NCBI RefSeq assembly: GCF_014696435.1
Contig: NZ_JACJQG010000077.1
Location: 1 to 47,345, forward strand
DNA from: Calothrix anomala FACHB-343
GTDB lineage: Bacteria > Cyanobacteriota > Cyanobacteriia > Cyanobacteriales > Nostocaceae
Reading direction: 5' to 3'
DNA length: 47,345 bases
The translations under genes were made by a program, and so were the position numbers. The notes beneath the pieces are model-generated. The model made no database searches, had not been told where the DNA came from, and saw nothing but the letters and a program-made list of their open reading frames with translations. Positions 28,759-36,878 of the stretch are shown piece by piece; position 1 is the stretch's first letter, and each line of letters begins with the position of its first letter.

Positions 28759-28932
28759 CTGCGAACAAGCTTCCTAGAACTGGAAGGGTACAATTGTGAG
28801 GATGCACCAAACACCCGAACTTTCTGGGATCAGCTGAAGCAAACGAGTGCAGGAATGGAAGTTGCGATCGCCCTAAATAACCAACCAGCCAGGGCGAATT
28901 GCAACTCATTGAATAACGCAAAAGACAGATAA
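28759..28932 (+). pseudogene. 3' remnant of an unidentified gene
   Basis: A 57-codon open frame with no usable upstream start, bounded by TGA at 28756. It reads LELEGYNCEDAPNTRTFW then DQLKQTSAGMEVAIAL, composition like real protein, and stops at TAA overlapping a perfect hairpin. I take it as the end of a decayed gene; the family is not recognised. Confidence 0.3.
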
Positions 28933-28946
28933 AATCTATCTGTCTT
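28922..28946 (+). terminator. Perfect 10-bp hairpin
   Basis: AAGACAGATA (28922-28931) and TATCTGTCTT (28937-28946) pair completely around a 5-nt loop. It overlaps the stop codon of the gene remnant upstream. Confidence 0.55.
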
Positions 28947-29146
28947 CAACAAGCGTGCGTATCTTTTCAGCAATTGCGATCAACCCACCATTTGCTAAAT
29001 GCGTAGGCGTAGCCAGCCTTAGGCATCGCACGTAACAGAAATTTTCTGCCGACAAACTAATCTAAAATCAGTCAACGCTTCAGGACAGACAGAATGTCAG
29101 AGAAAGATAAAGATATTTGGCAGAGTATTCGAGAAAAAGCGATCGC

Positions 29147-30463
29147 TTACGGAAGAGAAATGGTTCGCAAACAAACAGATATATCTCTCCCTCCTTTAAA
29201 TACAACTGTTTCCACAAATCGTAGGCAAATTACCTTAAATTCGGTATCAGATAACGACTCCCAAAAATCGGCTTGAGCAAAAGACTTCAACATGAGATAA
29301 TCTTCTTCCGTCGTGGTATGAAGAGCGTTTTTTTGTTGCTCGTGATTTTTCAATTGCTGCTGCAAATCGGTAATAGCTAAATCAATAGCAGGGTTTCGGG
29401 GTAAAGTTTGGAGTGTTTGCAGTTGGTGAGTCAGGGTAATAACTGTTTCATCAGTTTTTACTTGCTTTTGCGTCCTGCTGTTTACCTCCCTAACCACATC
29501 CTGAGCATGTTGTGAGAGAACCGTGATTACCTTTTTTTTAACTATCGATTTTGCGATTATTTTTCCGTTTGGACAAGCAGTTTTACCTAGCCGCTTGTAC
29601 TGGGAGCATTGAAACTGTTTCCCCGCCTTGGTTTTTGTCATTGCGCGTCCACAAACGCCACATTTGAATATTCCAGCAAGAATGTGTGGTTTAAACTTAG
29701 CTGGGTCTTTTTTATTGACGTGAGCAGTTATTTTTGCTAAATCCTCATACTCTTGCTCGGATATTAACGCCTCATGGGTTCCGTAATGCCGTTCAATTTC
29801 TCCTGATTTGAGCTTATAAAATGTGTGCCCTCGCAGCGCCGGGTTATGTAACCAATTCCGGATGCTAGAAGGGTACATTTTGATTGCAAAACTTTCGAGA
29901 AGCCAACGAGAAATAGAACCGTAGGAATTAGTGTAAAGCCTGTGAATAATTTCTTTGGCAATCAACCAGTTAGAAGGATGAGGAATGCACTTAGTATTTT
30001 CGTCCTTTGTGTAGCCAAATGGCGGACTCCCAAAGTATTTGAGATTGGAGCGGTAGTAATCAGTTCCGTGGGAGATACGTTCAGATAATAAGCGACTCTC
30101 AAACTCTGCCAACCCAGCAATATTATTAATAGTTAGCCACCCGAAAGCAGAATTTGTATCGCCTAAAGGAGAATCAAGGATAGTTAACTTAACCCCCGTT
30201 TGTTGGAGTAATTCTAATGTTTTATGAATGCTAATTACGTTACGCCCAAGTCGATCTAGTCGCGTCACAATTATTTCTGTTGCTACCCCATTCTTGGCTA
30301 GGGAAATTATTTGGTTAAAGTTTTTCCTGGTGTCCTTTCTACCAGATTCGATATCATATAAGACTTTCTCAGATCCAGCTTTTTCCAGGCGGCTGATTTG
30401 TTGGTCAAGTGCTTCTGTATCTGCTTGCTGACGAGTTGAAACACGGGCATAGCCTATACGCAT
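29147..30463 (-). CDS. Large serine recombinase, XisF-like
   Basis: A 438-residue site-specific recombinase. N-terminal resolvase domain (1-145) with YARVSTRQQ, catalytic Ser9, and TRLDRLGRN; a recombinase DNA-binding domain (about 160-260, FGYTKDENTKC..., PALRGHTFYK); a zinc ribbon C-x-x-C...C...C (CGVCGRAM, then QFQCSQY and TACPNGK); and a coiled-coil-like tail. Serine recombinases of this build excise the fdxN element during heterocyst development (XisF). The start codon is 48 bp from the truncated hupS, pointing outward from it, the position expected of a recombinase at the edge of its own element. No XisH or XisI gene is visible in the window. Confidence 0.9.
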   Translation of the reverse strand: MRIGYARVSTRQQADTEALDQQISRLEKAGSEKVLYDIESGRKDTRKNFNQIISLAKNGVATEIIVTRLDRLGRNVISIHKTLELLQQTGVKLTILDSPLGDTNSAFGWLTINNIAGLAEFESRLLSERISHGTDYYRSNLKYFGSPPFGYTKDENTKCIPHPSNWLIAKEIIHRLYTNSYGSISRWLLESFAIKMYPSSIRNWLHNPALRGHTFYKLKSGEIERHYGTHEALISEQEYEDLAKITAHVNKKDPAKFKPHILAGIFKCGVCGRAMTKTKAGKQFQCSQYKRLGKTACPNGKIIAKSIVKKKVITVLSQHAQDVVREVNSRTQKQVKTDETVITLTHQLQTLQTLPRNPAIDLAITDLQQQLKNHEQQKNALHTTTEEDYLMLKSFAQADFWESLSDTEFKVICLRFVETVVFKGGRDISVCLRTISLP

Positions 30464-30511
30464 TTTGGGGTTTTGGGGTTTTGATCGGGTTGAAAATCAT
30501 AGTACCACATC
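30464..30511. other. Probable right attachment region of the hupS element
   Basis: The segment between the recombinase start codon and the first hupS codon. It contains TTTTGGGGTTTTGGGG (30463-30478) next to the recombinase start, and ends at GTATTTAAAACAC where hupS homology begins. The recombination core should lie around 30503-30525; its partner is outside the window. Confidence 0.5.
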
Positions 30512-30649
30512 GTATTTAAAACACAAACAATCATGGGGGTTCCCAAAGAATTACCACCAGGAGTCAAACCCAAAGACTATGCCTTACTCACGATGGTAGC
30601 CAAAGACATAGCACCATCTTGGGCAGACGAAGATATTTTCACGATTTAG
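30512..30649 (+). pseudogene. hupS: 3' end of hupS (uptake hydrogenase small subunit), interrupted
   Basis: A 45-codon stretch reading VFKTQTIMGVPKELPPG and ending ALLTMVAKDIAPSWADEDIF-TI before TAG. This is the C-terminus of the cyanobacterial [NiFe] uptake hydrogenase small subunit, which carries the FeS clusters and passes electrons from H2 to the respiratory/photosynthetic chain in heterocysts. It sits in the expected place, 95 bp before hupL on the same strand. The frame is closed just upstream by TAG (30500-30502), and the preceding sequence is a recombinase gene, so about 275 codons of hupS are missing here. I infer interruption by an excision element rather than loss, because hupL downstream is kept intact apart from its own element. 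Confidence 0.85.
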
Positions 30650-30724
30650 TCAATAGTCCAAAGTCAAAAGTCCACAGTCAAGCGACTATTGACTATTGAC
30701 CATTGACCATTGACCCTTGACTAT
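30649..30724. repeat. hupS-hupL intergenic short tandem repeats and hairpin
   Basis: GTCAATAGTC (30649-30658) can pair with GACTATTGAC (30684-30693). It is followed by about six heptamers of the form CTATTGA/CCATTGA/CCCTTGA. Heptamer repeats and a hairpin between hupS and hupL are reported for Nostoc and Anabaena. Confidence 0.7.
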
Positions 30725-30744
30725 TGACAAAGGACAAATGACAA

Positions 30745-31329
30745 ATGACAATTCAAACATTAGATATATCGCCTGTCGGTAGAGTCGAGGGCGATTTAGA
30801 TGTCCGGGTAGACATAGAGGATGGGTATGTAGTCAATGCTTGGACTCATGCGGAACTTTTCCGGGGATTTGAAGTGATCCTACGCGGTAAAGACCCCCAA
30901 GCAGGATTAATCGTCACACCTCGGATCTGTGGTATCTGCGGTGGTTCCCACTTGACTTGTGCATCATGGGCATTAGATACCGCATGGGGTACAGAAGTCC
31001 CGCGCAATGCGATTTTGGCAAGGAATTTAGGGCAAATTGTCGAAACAATTCAAAGTATCCCTCGCCATTTTTACGCTCTATATGCTATTGACTTAACCCA
31101 TAGAAAGTATCGCAGCAGTCGCTTCTATGAAGAAGCCACTAGACGCTTTGGGGCGTTTACTGGCACATCTTACGAACTTGGCGTGACTATTGCCGCTAAA
31201 CCTGTAGAAATTTATGCATTATTGGGCGGTCAATGGCCCCACAGCAGTTATATGGAAATAAATTGGAGAATTGCTTATATAGTCAGGATTTGCCAAGATA
31301 GGTGTAATCATTCCCTGGCTTTTCCTTAA
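30745..31329 (+). CDS. hupL: hupL 5' part (uptake hydrogenase large subunit), interrupted
   Basis: Codons 1-170 of the [NiFe] uptake hydrogenase large subunit. It starts MTIQTLDISPVGRVEGDLDV, the conserved EGDL start, and carries the first nickel-binding motif RICGIC (Cys62, Cys65) followed by GGSH. True hupL sequence ends at 31255, in the direct repeat, after WPHSSYM. The remaining 24 codons to 31329 are element sequence, so the unexcised gene makes a 194-residue truncated product without the second nickel motif. After excision the frame joins to 42773 and yields 531 codons. No strong ribosome site; translation may be coupled to hupS. Confidence 0.97.
   Translation: MTIQTLDISPVGRVEGDLDVRVDIEDGYVVNAWTHAELFRGFEVILRGKDPQAGLIVTPRICGICGGSHLTCASWALDTAWGTEVPRNAILARNLGQIVETIQSIPRHFYALYAIDLTHRKYRSSRFYEEATRRFGAFTGTSYELGVTIAAKPVEIYALLGGQWPHSSYMEINWRIAYIVRICQDRCNHSLAFP
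31239..31255 (+). repeat. hupL element direct repeat, left
   Basis: CACAGCAGTTATATGG at 31240-31255, with one more shared C at 31239. Identical to the right copy. Same 16-bp core as that known for the Anabaena 7120 hupL element; recombination site of XisC. Confidence 0.96.
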
Positions 31330-31925
31330 ATTAGGCTATCAGCTACGCCATAAGTAAAGATCGCCAGCAGCAAATCAATTTATTTTTCTCTGCTAAAAGT
31401 TATTTAATCTTCTTCAGATATTACCTAATTTTTCCCTATTCCTAGATTAGCGATGTCTAGCGACAAGCCGTACTCTCCGAGAAGCCTCGCGCCGCTCGTC
31501 TACCGCGTCTACGCAGTTAAGGCAGTCCAAAAGAATTAGTTACAGCACATTACCAGTTAGTGAGGTACAGATTATCGTTGATTGTAGGGGCACTGGCACT
31601 GCCATGCCCCGAAGCGCGTACCTCATTGACCTGAAATATGCTGTAAGTATAATTATTTTCTTTACCTTGAAGTAAAAAGCCGGATTTTTCTCAATATAAA
31701 TACGTAAATACTATTATTTTAGTCTCAATATCGACAGTATAATTTAAGTATACAAGTATTAATTACTTTGTTTGTCAATTAAGCGATCGCTTTTCTCAAA
31801 TCCCAATATATCAAGCATCATAACCACTTCCTTTGAAAATTATACGGAAATCAGTTAGCCCTTCCTGCCTCGCCCCAACCCAAAAATCGTCTAAACTCAA
31901 AGTGTCCGCTAACTGCCAAAATCCC
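31330..31925. other. Left non-coding part of the hupL element
   Basis: Contains a GC-rich dispersed repeat (about 31451-31535, with CTACCGCGTCTACGC), the second MITE copy, and from about 31807 a segment ending ATTATACGGAAA that resembles 40530-40575. From 31850 the sequence duplicates that before the second AAA gene. Confidence 0.55.
31540..31646. repeat. MITE-like dispersed repeat, copy 2
   Basis: TTACAGCA (31540-31547) and TGCTGTAA (31639-31646) form perfect 8-bp terminal inverted repeats, and GTGAGGTAC/GTACCTCAT adds to the pairing. The 107-bp body is nearly the reverse complement of the copy at 577-683. Confidence 0.75.
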
Positions 31926-33485
31926 ATGTCTCGCTGGTTCAACATTGCAGGCCCTTGTCAAGCCGATATCCACTACATGCTATCTGCAACAACACGATTA
32001 CCAGATTTGGAAGAGCTAATCCAACAGCGTAGTTATTTTGTGGTTCATGCACCGCGACAAACGGGGAAAACCACAGCAATGTTAGCTCTAGCACAGCAAC
32101 TTACCGCAACTGGACGTTATGCAGCAGTAATGGTATCGGTAGAGGTGGGAAGCGCATTTAATCATGACCCCAGTGCAGCAGAATTAGCGATTTTGGGAAC
32201 TTGGTACGATACAATTGCGATTCGATTACCCAATGAATTGCAACCACCAGTTCTCACACAAGGGCAAAAAGAAGAACCAGGACGCAGAATCAGGTCTTTT
32301 TTCCAAGCTTGGGCACAGTCTTGCCCCCGACCTTTGGTAGTATTTATTGATGAAATTGACTCCCTACAAGACCAAACACTAATTTCAGTTTTACGACAAT
32401 TACGAGATGGTTTTCCCAATCGTCCAGAAAATTTCCCTTCATCCGTGGGATTAATTGGTTTGCGGGATGTCCGAGATTACAAAGTTGCATCCGGTGGTAG
32501 TAACAGATTAAATACATCCAGTCCTTTTAACATTAAAGTCAGTTCAATTACCCTGAGAAACTTTAACGCTACAGAGGTGCAAGAACTATATCAACAACAT
32601 ACAGAAGATACAGGACAAATTTTTACTCTAGAAGCCACAGCAACAGCCTTTGATTTGACTCAGGGACAACCTTGGTTAGTGAATGCGCTGGCTAAAGAAG
32701 TTGTAGAAAAAATGGTTAAAGATAGAAGTATTTCTATTACAAAAGAGCATATTTTACAAGCCAAGGAAATATTAATTGCCCGTCAAGATACTCATCTTGA
32801 TTCTTTAGCCGAACGCCTACGTGAACCAAGAATAAAAGCGATTCTCGAACCGATGTTAGCAGGTTTGGAATTGGGGGATATACCCAATGATGATATTCAA
32901 TTTGTGATTGATTTGGGGTTGTGTAAAATGCATCCCCAGGGTGGATTAACCATTGCTAATCCCATTTATCGCGAAGTTTTACCCAGGGTATTAACGGTGA
33001 CACCAATGGCATCTCTACCAATGATTGCACCGACTTGGTTAACCCCAGAAGGGGAGTTAAATATAGATGCATTGCTAGCAGCATTTCTCAAGTTTTGGCG
33101 ACAGCATGGGGAACCGTTATTAGGTAGTACTGGATACCATGAAATCGCCCCTCACATTGTATTAATGGCTTTTTTGCATCGTGTTGTGAATGGTGGTGGA
33201 ACCCTAGAGAGGGAATATGCAATTGGTAGCGACAGAATGGATTTATGTCTGCGTTACAAAGATGTAACTTTAGGTATCGAGTTAAAGGTATGGCGGGATA
33301 AAAAGCGCGATCCCTTAACTGAGGGTATAGAGCAATTAGAATCCTATTTAGGGCGTTTGGGGTTGGATTTTGGTTGGTTATTTGTGTTTGATAGGCGGAA
33401 AAATGCCCTACCAATGGAAGAACGTTTATCGACTGAGGTTGTATTGACACAAAATCAACGTGCGATTACTGTGATTCGGGCGTGA
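31926..33485 (+). CDS. AAA-type ATPase with C-terminal PD-(D/E)XK nuclease-like domain, copy 1
   Basis: A 519-residue protein. N-terminal AAA-like ATPase: Walker A APRQTGKTT (42-50), Walker B LVVFIDEID (about 138-146), then a sensor/lid region up to about residue 290. The C-terminal 120 residues have the PD-(D/E)XK-like signature DRMDLCLRY...GIELKVW (D, then E-x-K), a nuclease fold without a named partner. Cyanobacterial genomes hold many such paralogues, function unknown; a nucleic-acid-processing or defence role is an inference. The start is put at the ATG giving MSRWFNIAGPCQ because copy 2 shares it; an upstream ATG would add 31 residues. A second copy lies about 5 kb to the right. Confidence 0.8.
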   Translation: MSRWFNIAGPCQADIHYMLSATTRLPDLEELIQQRSYFVVHAPRQTGKTTAMLALAQQLTATGRYAAVMVSVEVGSAFNHDPSAAELAILGTWYDTIAIRLPNELQPPVLTQGQKEEPGRRIRSFFQAWAQSCPRPLVVFIDEIDSLQDQTLISVLRQLRDGFPNRPENFPSSVGLIGLRDVRDYKVASGGSNRLNTSSPFNIKVSSITLRNFNATEVQELYQQHTEDTGQIFTLEATATAFDLTQGQPWLVNALAKEVVEKMVKDRSISITKEHILQAKEILIARQDTHLDSLAERLREPRIKAILEPMLAGLELGDIPNDDIQFVIDLGLCKMHPQGGLTIANPIYREVLPRVLTVTPMASLPMIAPTWLTPEGELNIDALLAAFLKFWRQHGEPLLGSTGYHEIAPHIVLMAFLHRVVNGGGTLEREYAIGSDRMDLCLRYKDVTLGIELKVWRDKKRDPLTEGIEQLESYLGRLGLDFGWLFVFDRRKNALPMEERLSTEVVLTQNQRAITVIRA

Positions 33486-33508
33486 GTATTTTAACAGGAA
33501 ATAGCTAG

Positions 33509-33537
33509 GCGATCGCTTTTTTCAAAAATGTTTAACG
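33509..33537. repeat. Downstream end of the AAA duplication unit
   Basis: GCGATCGCTTTTTTCAAAAA followed by TGTTTAACG, matching the sequences after AAA copy 2 (about 38475-38503) and again at 38888-38915. It marks the right edge of the duplicated block. Confidence 0.55.
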
Positions 33538-33665
33538 GCAAATCTAACTCCTCTAGACTGCGATCGCACTTGCTTAAAGTCCACAATCTTGGTACGTTAA
33601 GAGGAATTTATCAGCAGATTCATCAGGAGTATTATGGGGAACTAACTTGAAAAAATAAAAGAAAT

Positions 33666-35828
33666 TCATCTTGAAAGAATCTTATTGATTTCATTCACAA
33701 CATCTTCAAAATTTGAGTTCTCGTGTATATCAATTGGCGGAATTAGAAAATCTCTCAGATGACCAATAAATTCACTTATCGTTCGTGTTATTTTTGAGTA
33801 TAAGTCGATATCTTCTCTTATATTTGGTGCTAAATTGGCAAGTTTAACAGACTTCATCGCTTCGTCCACAGCCTCAAGTTTCTCTTCCCAAAATCTAATA
33901 TACTCAATGATCTCAACTGGCTCATAAATCTTCGCATCTTCCAAAACAAGGGGGACAATTCTTTCTTTAAACCTTCCGTTTTCAATAAACTCAGTTAGCT
34001 CAAACATACAGTATCTAGATTTGAGATATTTATCACTTATGACTGTAACTACACATTTACCCTTTCCCAATCTTTGCATAAAGTTTTTTAATGAGTCTTT
34101 ATACTCCAACTCTTCTGAATCACGAACAATATCAATATTTTTTTCCTTAAGAATTTTACATAGCTTATCTACAATTTCACCGCTAGCTCCTCCACGAGCG
34201 TAGCTAATACAGACCTCTTTTTGTGTAGTCATATGTCGGCACTCCAATGATAATATGTCCAAATCTCTTTCTTGTGCAGAGTTTATAATAACTAGTTTAA
34301 AGAAAAGGTCTTGAAGGTCAAATTTTTCAATTTCTTGAATAGCTTCCTTAAGCTTTTCAAAAGCCTCTGAACTATGCACAAACACAATATAATAACAAAA
34401 TCTTACTTTTCCTTTCCTTAAATCTGAGGTCAGCTTCTTTAAAGCATCCTCATCAAAATTTACATTGCCAATAGTTTTAGCTATAAATAAAGCTTTTTCT
34501 TTATAAAGTGAGCATTTGAAGTCTACAGGATTTTTTCCGAGACCACTTTCACTTTTAAGTTTTACCTTGGATTGATAGCAATATTCACCAATTAGCTCTT
34601 CAACAAGATTTTTTACAATTAATTGGCTACGAAATCTAAGATTGTGTTCAGCTAAATTGTCTGTATCACTATCAACTTCGTGAATCTCCCATAAATGCTT
34701 GTATCCGTTGAATTGCTCATCTTCAACAAACTGTTTTAGTTTTAGAATCAATGAAATCAGAAACTCACGAAATTCCTCTGAGTTGGAATATGTTGAGCGT
34801 GGAAGGGGATTTTTGTCAACAAACTCTTTGATAGCTCTAGGAAGCTTGATAATATTCTTGGTATCTTTTTCAAAGTTATACTGGGTGTATGAATCTGGAT
34901 GAGTTTCAACATCATTTATAAATTCATTCAAAATTTCTGGATCTTGTTCAATGTAGTTTAAAACATATCTTTTTACAGAAATGCTGCTGTCATCTTCTTT
35001 TTCCTCTTCTTCATTTTCTAAATCATATTTTTCAAGATCATCATGCAGTTCAGAGTTTAGTTTAGCTCTTAATTGTTCATTTTCTTTACTCTTGATAAAG
35101 CGATAAAATTGCTCAGAACTAATAGATGGTATTTCACGTAAAAAAGCCTTTGGAACTAAAAGTATAGGCTTGTTATTGAAAGGATTAAAAGGTAAGTAAA
35201 AGCCTTGATCATCCCACTCGTTACGTTCAAAGTCAAAATCATAATTTTTAACAGCGTTCCATTTAAGATGTTCATCTCTTATAGAAAGCCTCTTACAAAT
35301 ATCCCTCGTATAATGCACTAATTCTTTTTTGATCAGATTACCTGTTGCATCACTAATTTTATCTTTACCGATACCTGGAGTAAAAATTTCAATTTGTTCA
35401 AAATGCTTAGGAGGCGAACTAGATTGCTTTGAAAGGTTTATAAGAGCATCAGATAGTTTTATTGCAAAATCCTTACCCATACCTGCTCCACCAGTGGTGT
35501 GTTTAGAAAAACCCAAACACACTTCTTCTACTTCTGGAAAACGAAGTGTATCATATATTAATCTCTTATATTTTGACGGCAAATTTCCTGATTTTTTATT
35601 TTCTTCAGAAGGAACTTCACCAATTTTAGAAGCTACATCAAAAGCACATCTAAAAAAATTCATAAACTTCTGACGGCAATTACTAAAAAATGGATCTTTA
35701 GACTTAAAAACTTGGAATGGATCTATACATAAATGGGTATCTCTATCAAGACGAGGATTAAACCAGTCATCTTGTTCTGATGCCTCAATATTGTAAACTT
35801 CAGAGAAAAGAACGCTTTCTTGTTTCAT
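33666..35828 (-). CDS. TIR-domain protein with large N-terminal domain, putative defence effector
   Basis: A 720-residue protein. The C-terminal part from about residue 537 is a TIR domain: EVCISYARGG, VRDSEELEYKDSL, then SRYCMFELTEF, where E610 sits at the position of the catalytic glutamate of NAD-cleaving TIR enzymes. The N-terminal 500 residues include LDRDTHLCIDPFQVFKS, KRLIYDTLRFPEVEEVCLGF, a Gly-rich GGAGMGKDFAIKLSDAL and GIGKDKISDATGNLIKKEL. I recognise this as a recurrent uncharacterised region of bacterial proteins, perhaps a sensor or nuclease; an acidic linker (ENEEEEKEDD) splits it near residue 270. I infer an abortive-infection type system: N-terminal sensing, TIR-driven NAD depletion. 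It is co-directional with, and 5 bp after, the 157-residue gene. Confidence 0.75.
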   Translation of the reverse strand: MKQESVLFSEVYNIEASEQDDWFNPRLDRDTHLCIDPFQVFKSKDPFFSNCRQKFMNFFRCAFDVASKIGEVPSEENKKSGNLPSKYKRLIYDTLRFPEVEEVCLGFSKHTTGGAGMGKDFAIKLSDALINLSKQSSSPPKHFEQIEIFTPGIGKDKISDATGNLIKKELVHYTRDICKRLSIRDEHLKWNAVKNYDFDFERNEWDDQGFYLPFNPFNNKPILLVPKAFLREIPSISSEQFYRFIKSKENEQLRAKLNSELHDDLEKYDLENEEEEKEDDSSISVKRYVLNYIEQDPEILNEFINDVETHPDSYTQYNFEKDTKNIIKLPRAIKEFVDKNPLPRSTYSNSEEFREFLISLILKLKQFVEDEQFNGYKHLWEIHEVDSDTDNLAEHNLRFRSQLIVKNLVEELIGEYCYQSKVKLKSESGLGKNPVDFKCSLYKEKALFIAKTIGNVNFDEDALKKLTSDLRKGKVRFCYYIVFVHSSEAFEKLKEAIQEIEKFDLQDLFFKLVIINSAQERDLDILSLECRHMTTQKEVCISYARGGASGEIVDKLCKILKEKNIDIVRDSEELEYKDSLKNFMQRLGKGKCVVTVISDKYLKSRYCMFELTEFIENGRFKERIVPLVLEDAKIYEPVEIIEYIRFWEEKLEAVDEAMKSVKLANLAPNIREDIDLYSKITRTISEFIGHLRDFLIPPIDIHENSNFEDVVNEINKILSR

Positions 35829-35833
35829 AAAAG

Positions 35834-36307
35834 TTACTCAGGTAGTTCTAAAATTTCTTCTAGGTACTTTCTCGCTTTTGCAGCTTCAGGTAAAGCTTCT
35901 TTATAAGATGAAAGTGCTACAGCATAATCTCTAATAATCTTCAGGCTTTTTTTAATCTCATTAAAATCACTTTCAGGCAATAATCTCTCCTCAAACAATA
36001 AGTCCATATTTTTGTGTACTTCCAAAGATTGCTTATACAGATTTTGAGCTTTTTGCTTTGAATCAGAAAGCTTTGCAAGAGTTTCCACCGCAGTAAAAAT
36101 TTCTTCTTTATTTTTTGGCATCAAAGTTTCTTCTTGAATTTCAACCAACTGTCTAGTGCTGAAACCATTAGGCATTTTCAATCTTAATGATTTGTCATTA
36201 ACCAAACAAGCTAGTTCTTGAGCTGCTATATATCTTGCATCTCTTTCATTCTTGCTCTTTCTAGAAAACAAACGTTCTGGTTGATGCGGAGCAACATAGT
36301 AAGACAT
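35834..36307 (-). CDS. Helical partner protein of the TIR gene
   Basis: A 157-residue, mostly helical, charged soluble protein; no family recognised. Its N-terminus (SRKSKNERDARYIAAQELA) and the long C-terminal helices (EAAKARKYLEEILELPE) suggest a coiled-coil or helical bundle. It ends 5 bp before the TIR gene's start, so the two are translated from one message. Given that pairing it could be a regulator, sensor or antidote of the TIR protein. ATG start, no clear ribosome site. Confidence 0.6.
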   Translation of the reverse strand: MSYYVAPHQPERLFSRKSKNERDARYIAAQELACLVNDKSLRLKMPNGFSTRQLVEIQEETLMPKNKEEIFTAVETLAKLSDSKQKAQNLYKQSLEVHKNMDLLFEERLLPESDFNEIKKSLKIIRDYAVALSSYKEALPEAAKARKYLEEILELPE

Positions 36308-36878
36308 ACAGCGATAAATTTTATTTTTTTAAATATAACCTCATTAAAAGTCATGCACAAGAAACACAGTCATCGATCACCTCACTCATGAACAAATACA
36401 CATCGTACAGACTAAGCTGTCATGCATTTAAATTGGGTACTCCAATCTGCTGTCACAGTTCCAGCATAAGGATTTAGTGATTTAGCCTTAACCGATCTAA
36501 ATGACGAACAGCTTACTCTTACCTCTATATCAATAACTTAAGCTACCTAACTATTTATTAGACGGAAAATTTCCGTTTATCCATCACACCAAACAATCCA
36601 GTGATATAAAGCATTACAGCTAATTTAGTCATAAAATTAAGAACTTTGGCGGATATCGTCAATATCCACATATTATACAGAAAATTCCCAGATAACTACT
36701 TAAATAGTGGTAGATAGCAAGAACTTTTCTGGCTATCATCTTTTTCCGAGTAATAGACGGAATGATTCGGTATATCTACCCGATGTTTAAACAAACAAAA
36801 ATCCCCAATTAGCCCTTCCTGCCATCCCCAACCCGAAAATCGTCTAAACTCAAAGTGTCCGCCAACTGCCAAAATCCC
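36308..36878. other. Non-coding spacer with palindromes before AAA copy 2
   Basis: Divergent promoter region for the TIR operon and AAA copy 2. It holds TTAGACGGAAAATTTCCG (from about 36558), a variant of the palindromes at 40.5 kb, and ATTATACAGAAAATTCCC near 36668. The segment from about 36810 duplicates the sequence before AAA copy 1. A 72-codon minus-strand frame here is not accepted. Confidence 0.5.

Larger units (their letters stand above)
28372..29146. other. Long gene-poor region with low-complexity repeats
   Basis: About 775 bp. Contains GGGAGCAGGGAGCAGGGG (near 28519) and its counterpart CCCCCTGCCCCCTGCCCC (near 28688), a common Nostocales inverted pair; a gene remnant with hairpin at 28759-28946; and a GTAGGCGTAGCC repeat near 29002. 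A 60-codon plus-strand frame at 29094 mostly overlaps the recombinase antisense and is not accepted. Confidence 0.5.

Noticed and set aside
28583-28921. 112-codon minus-strand frame
   Set aside because: Crosses low-complexity GGGAGCAGG-type repeats and HIP1; composition reflects those repeats.
29094-29276. 60-codon frame antisense to the recombinase end
   Set aside because: More than two thirds overlaps the recombinase coding region; no independent support.
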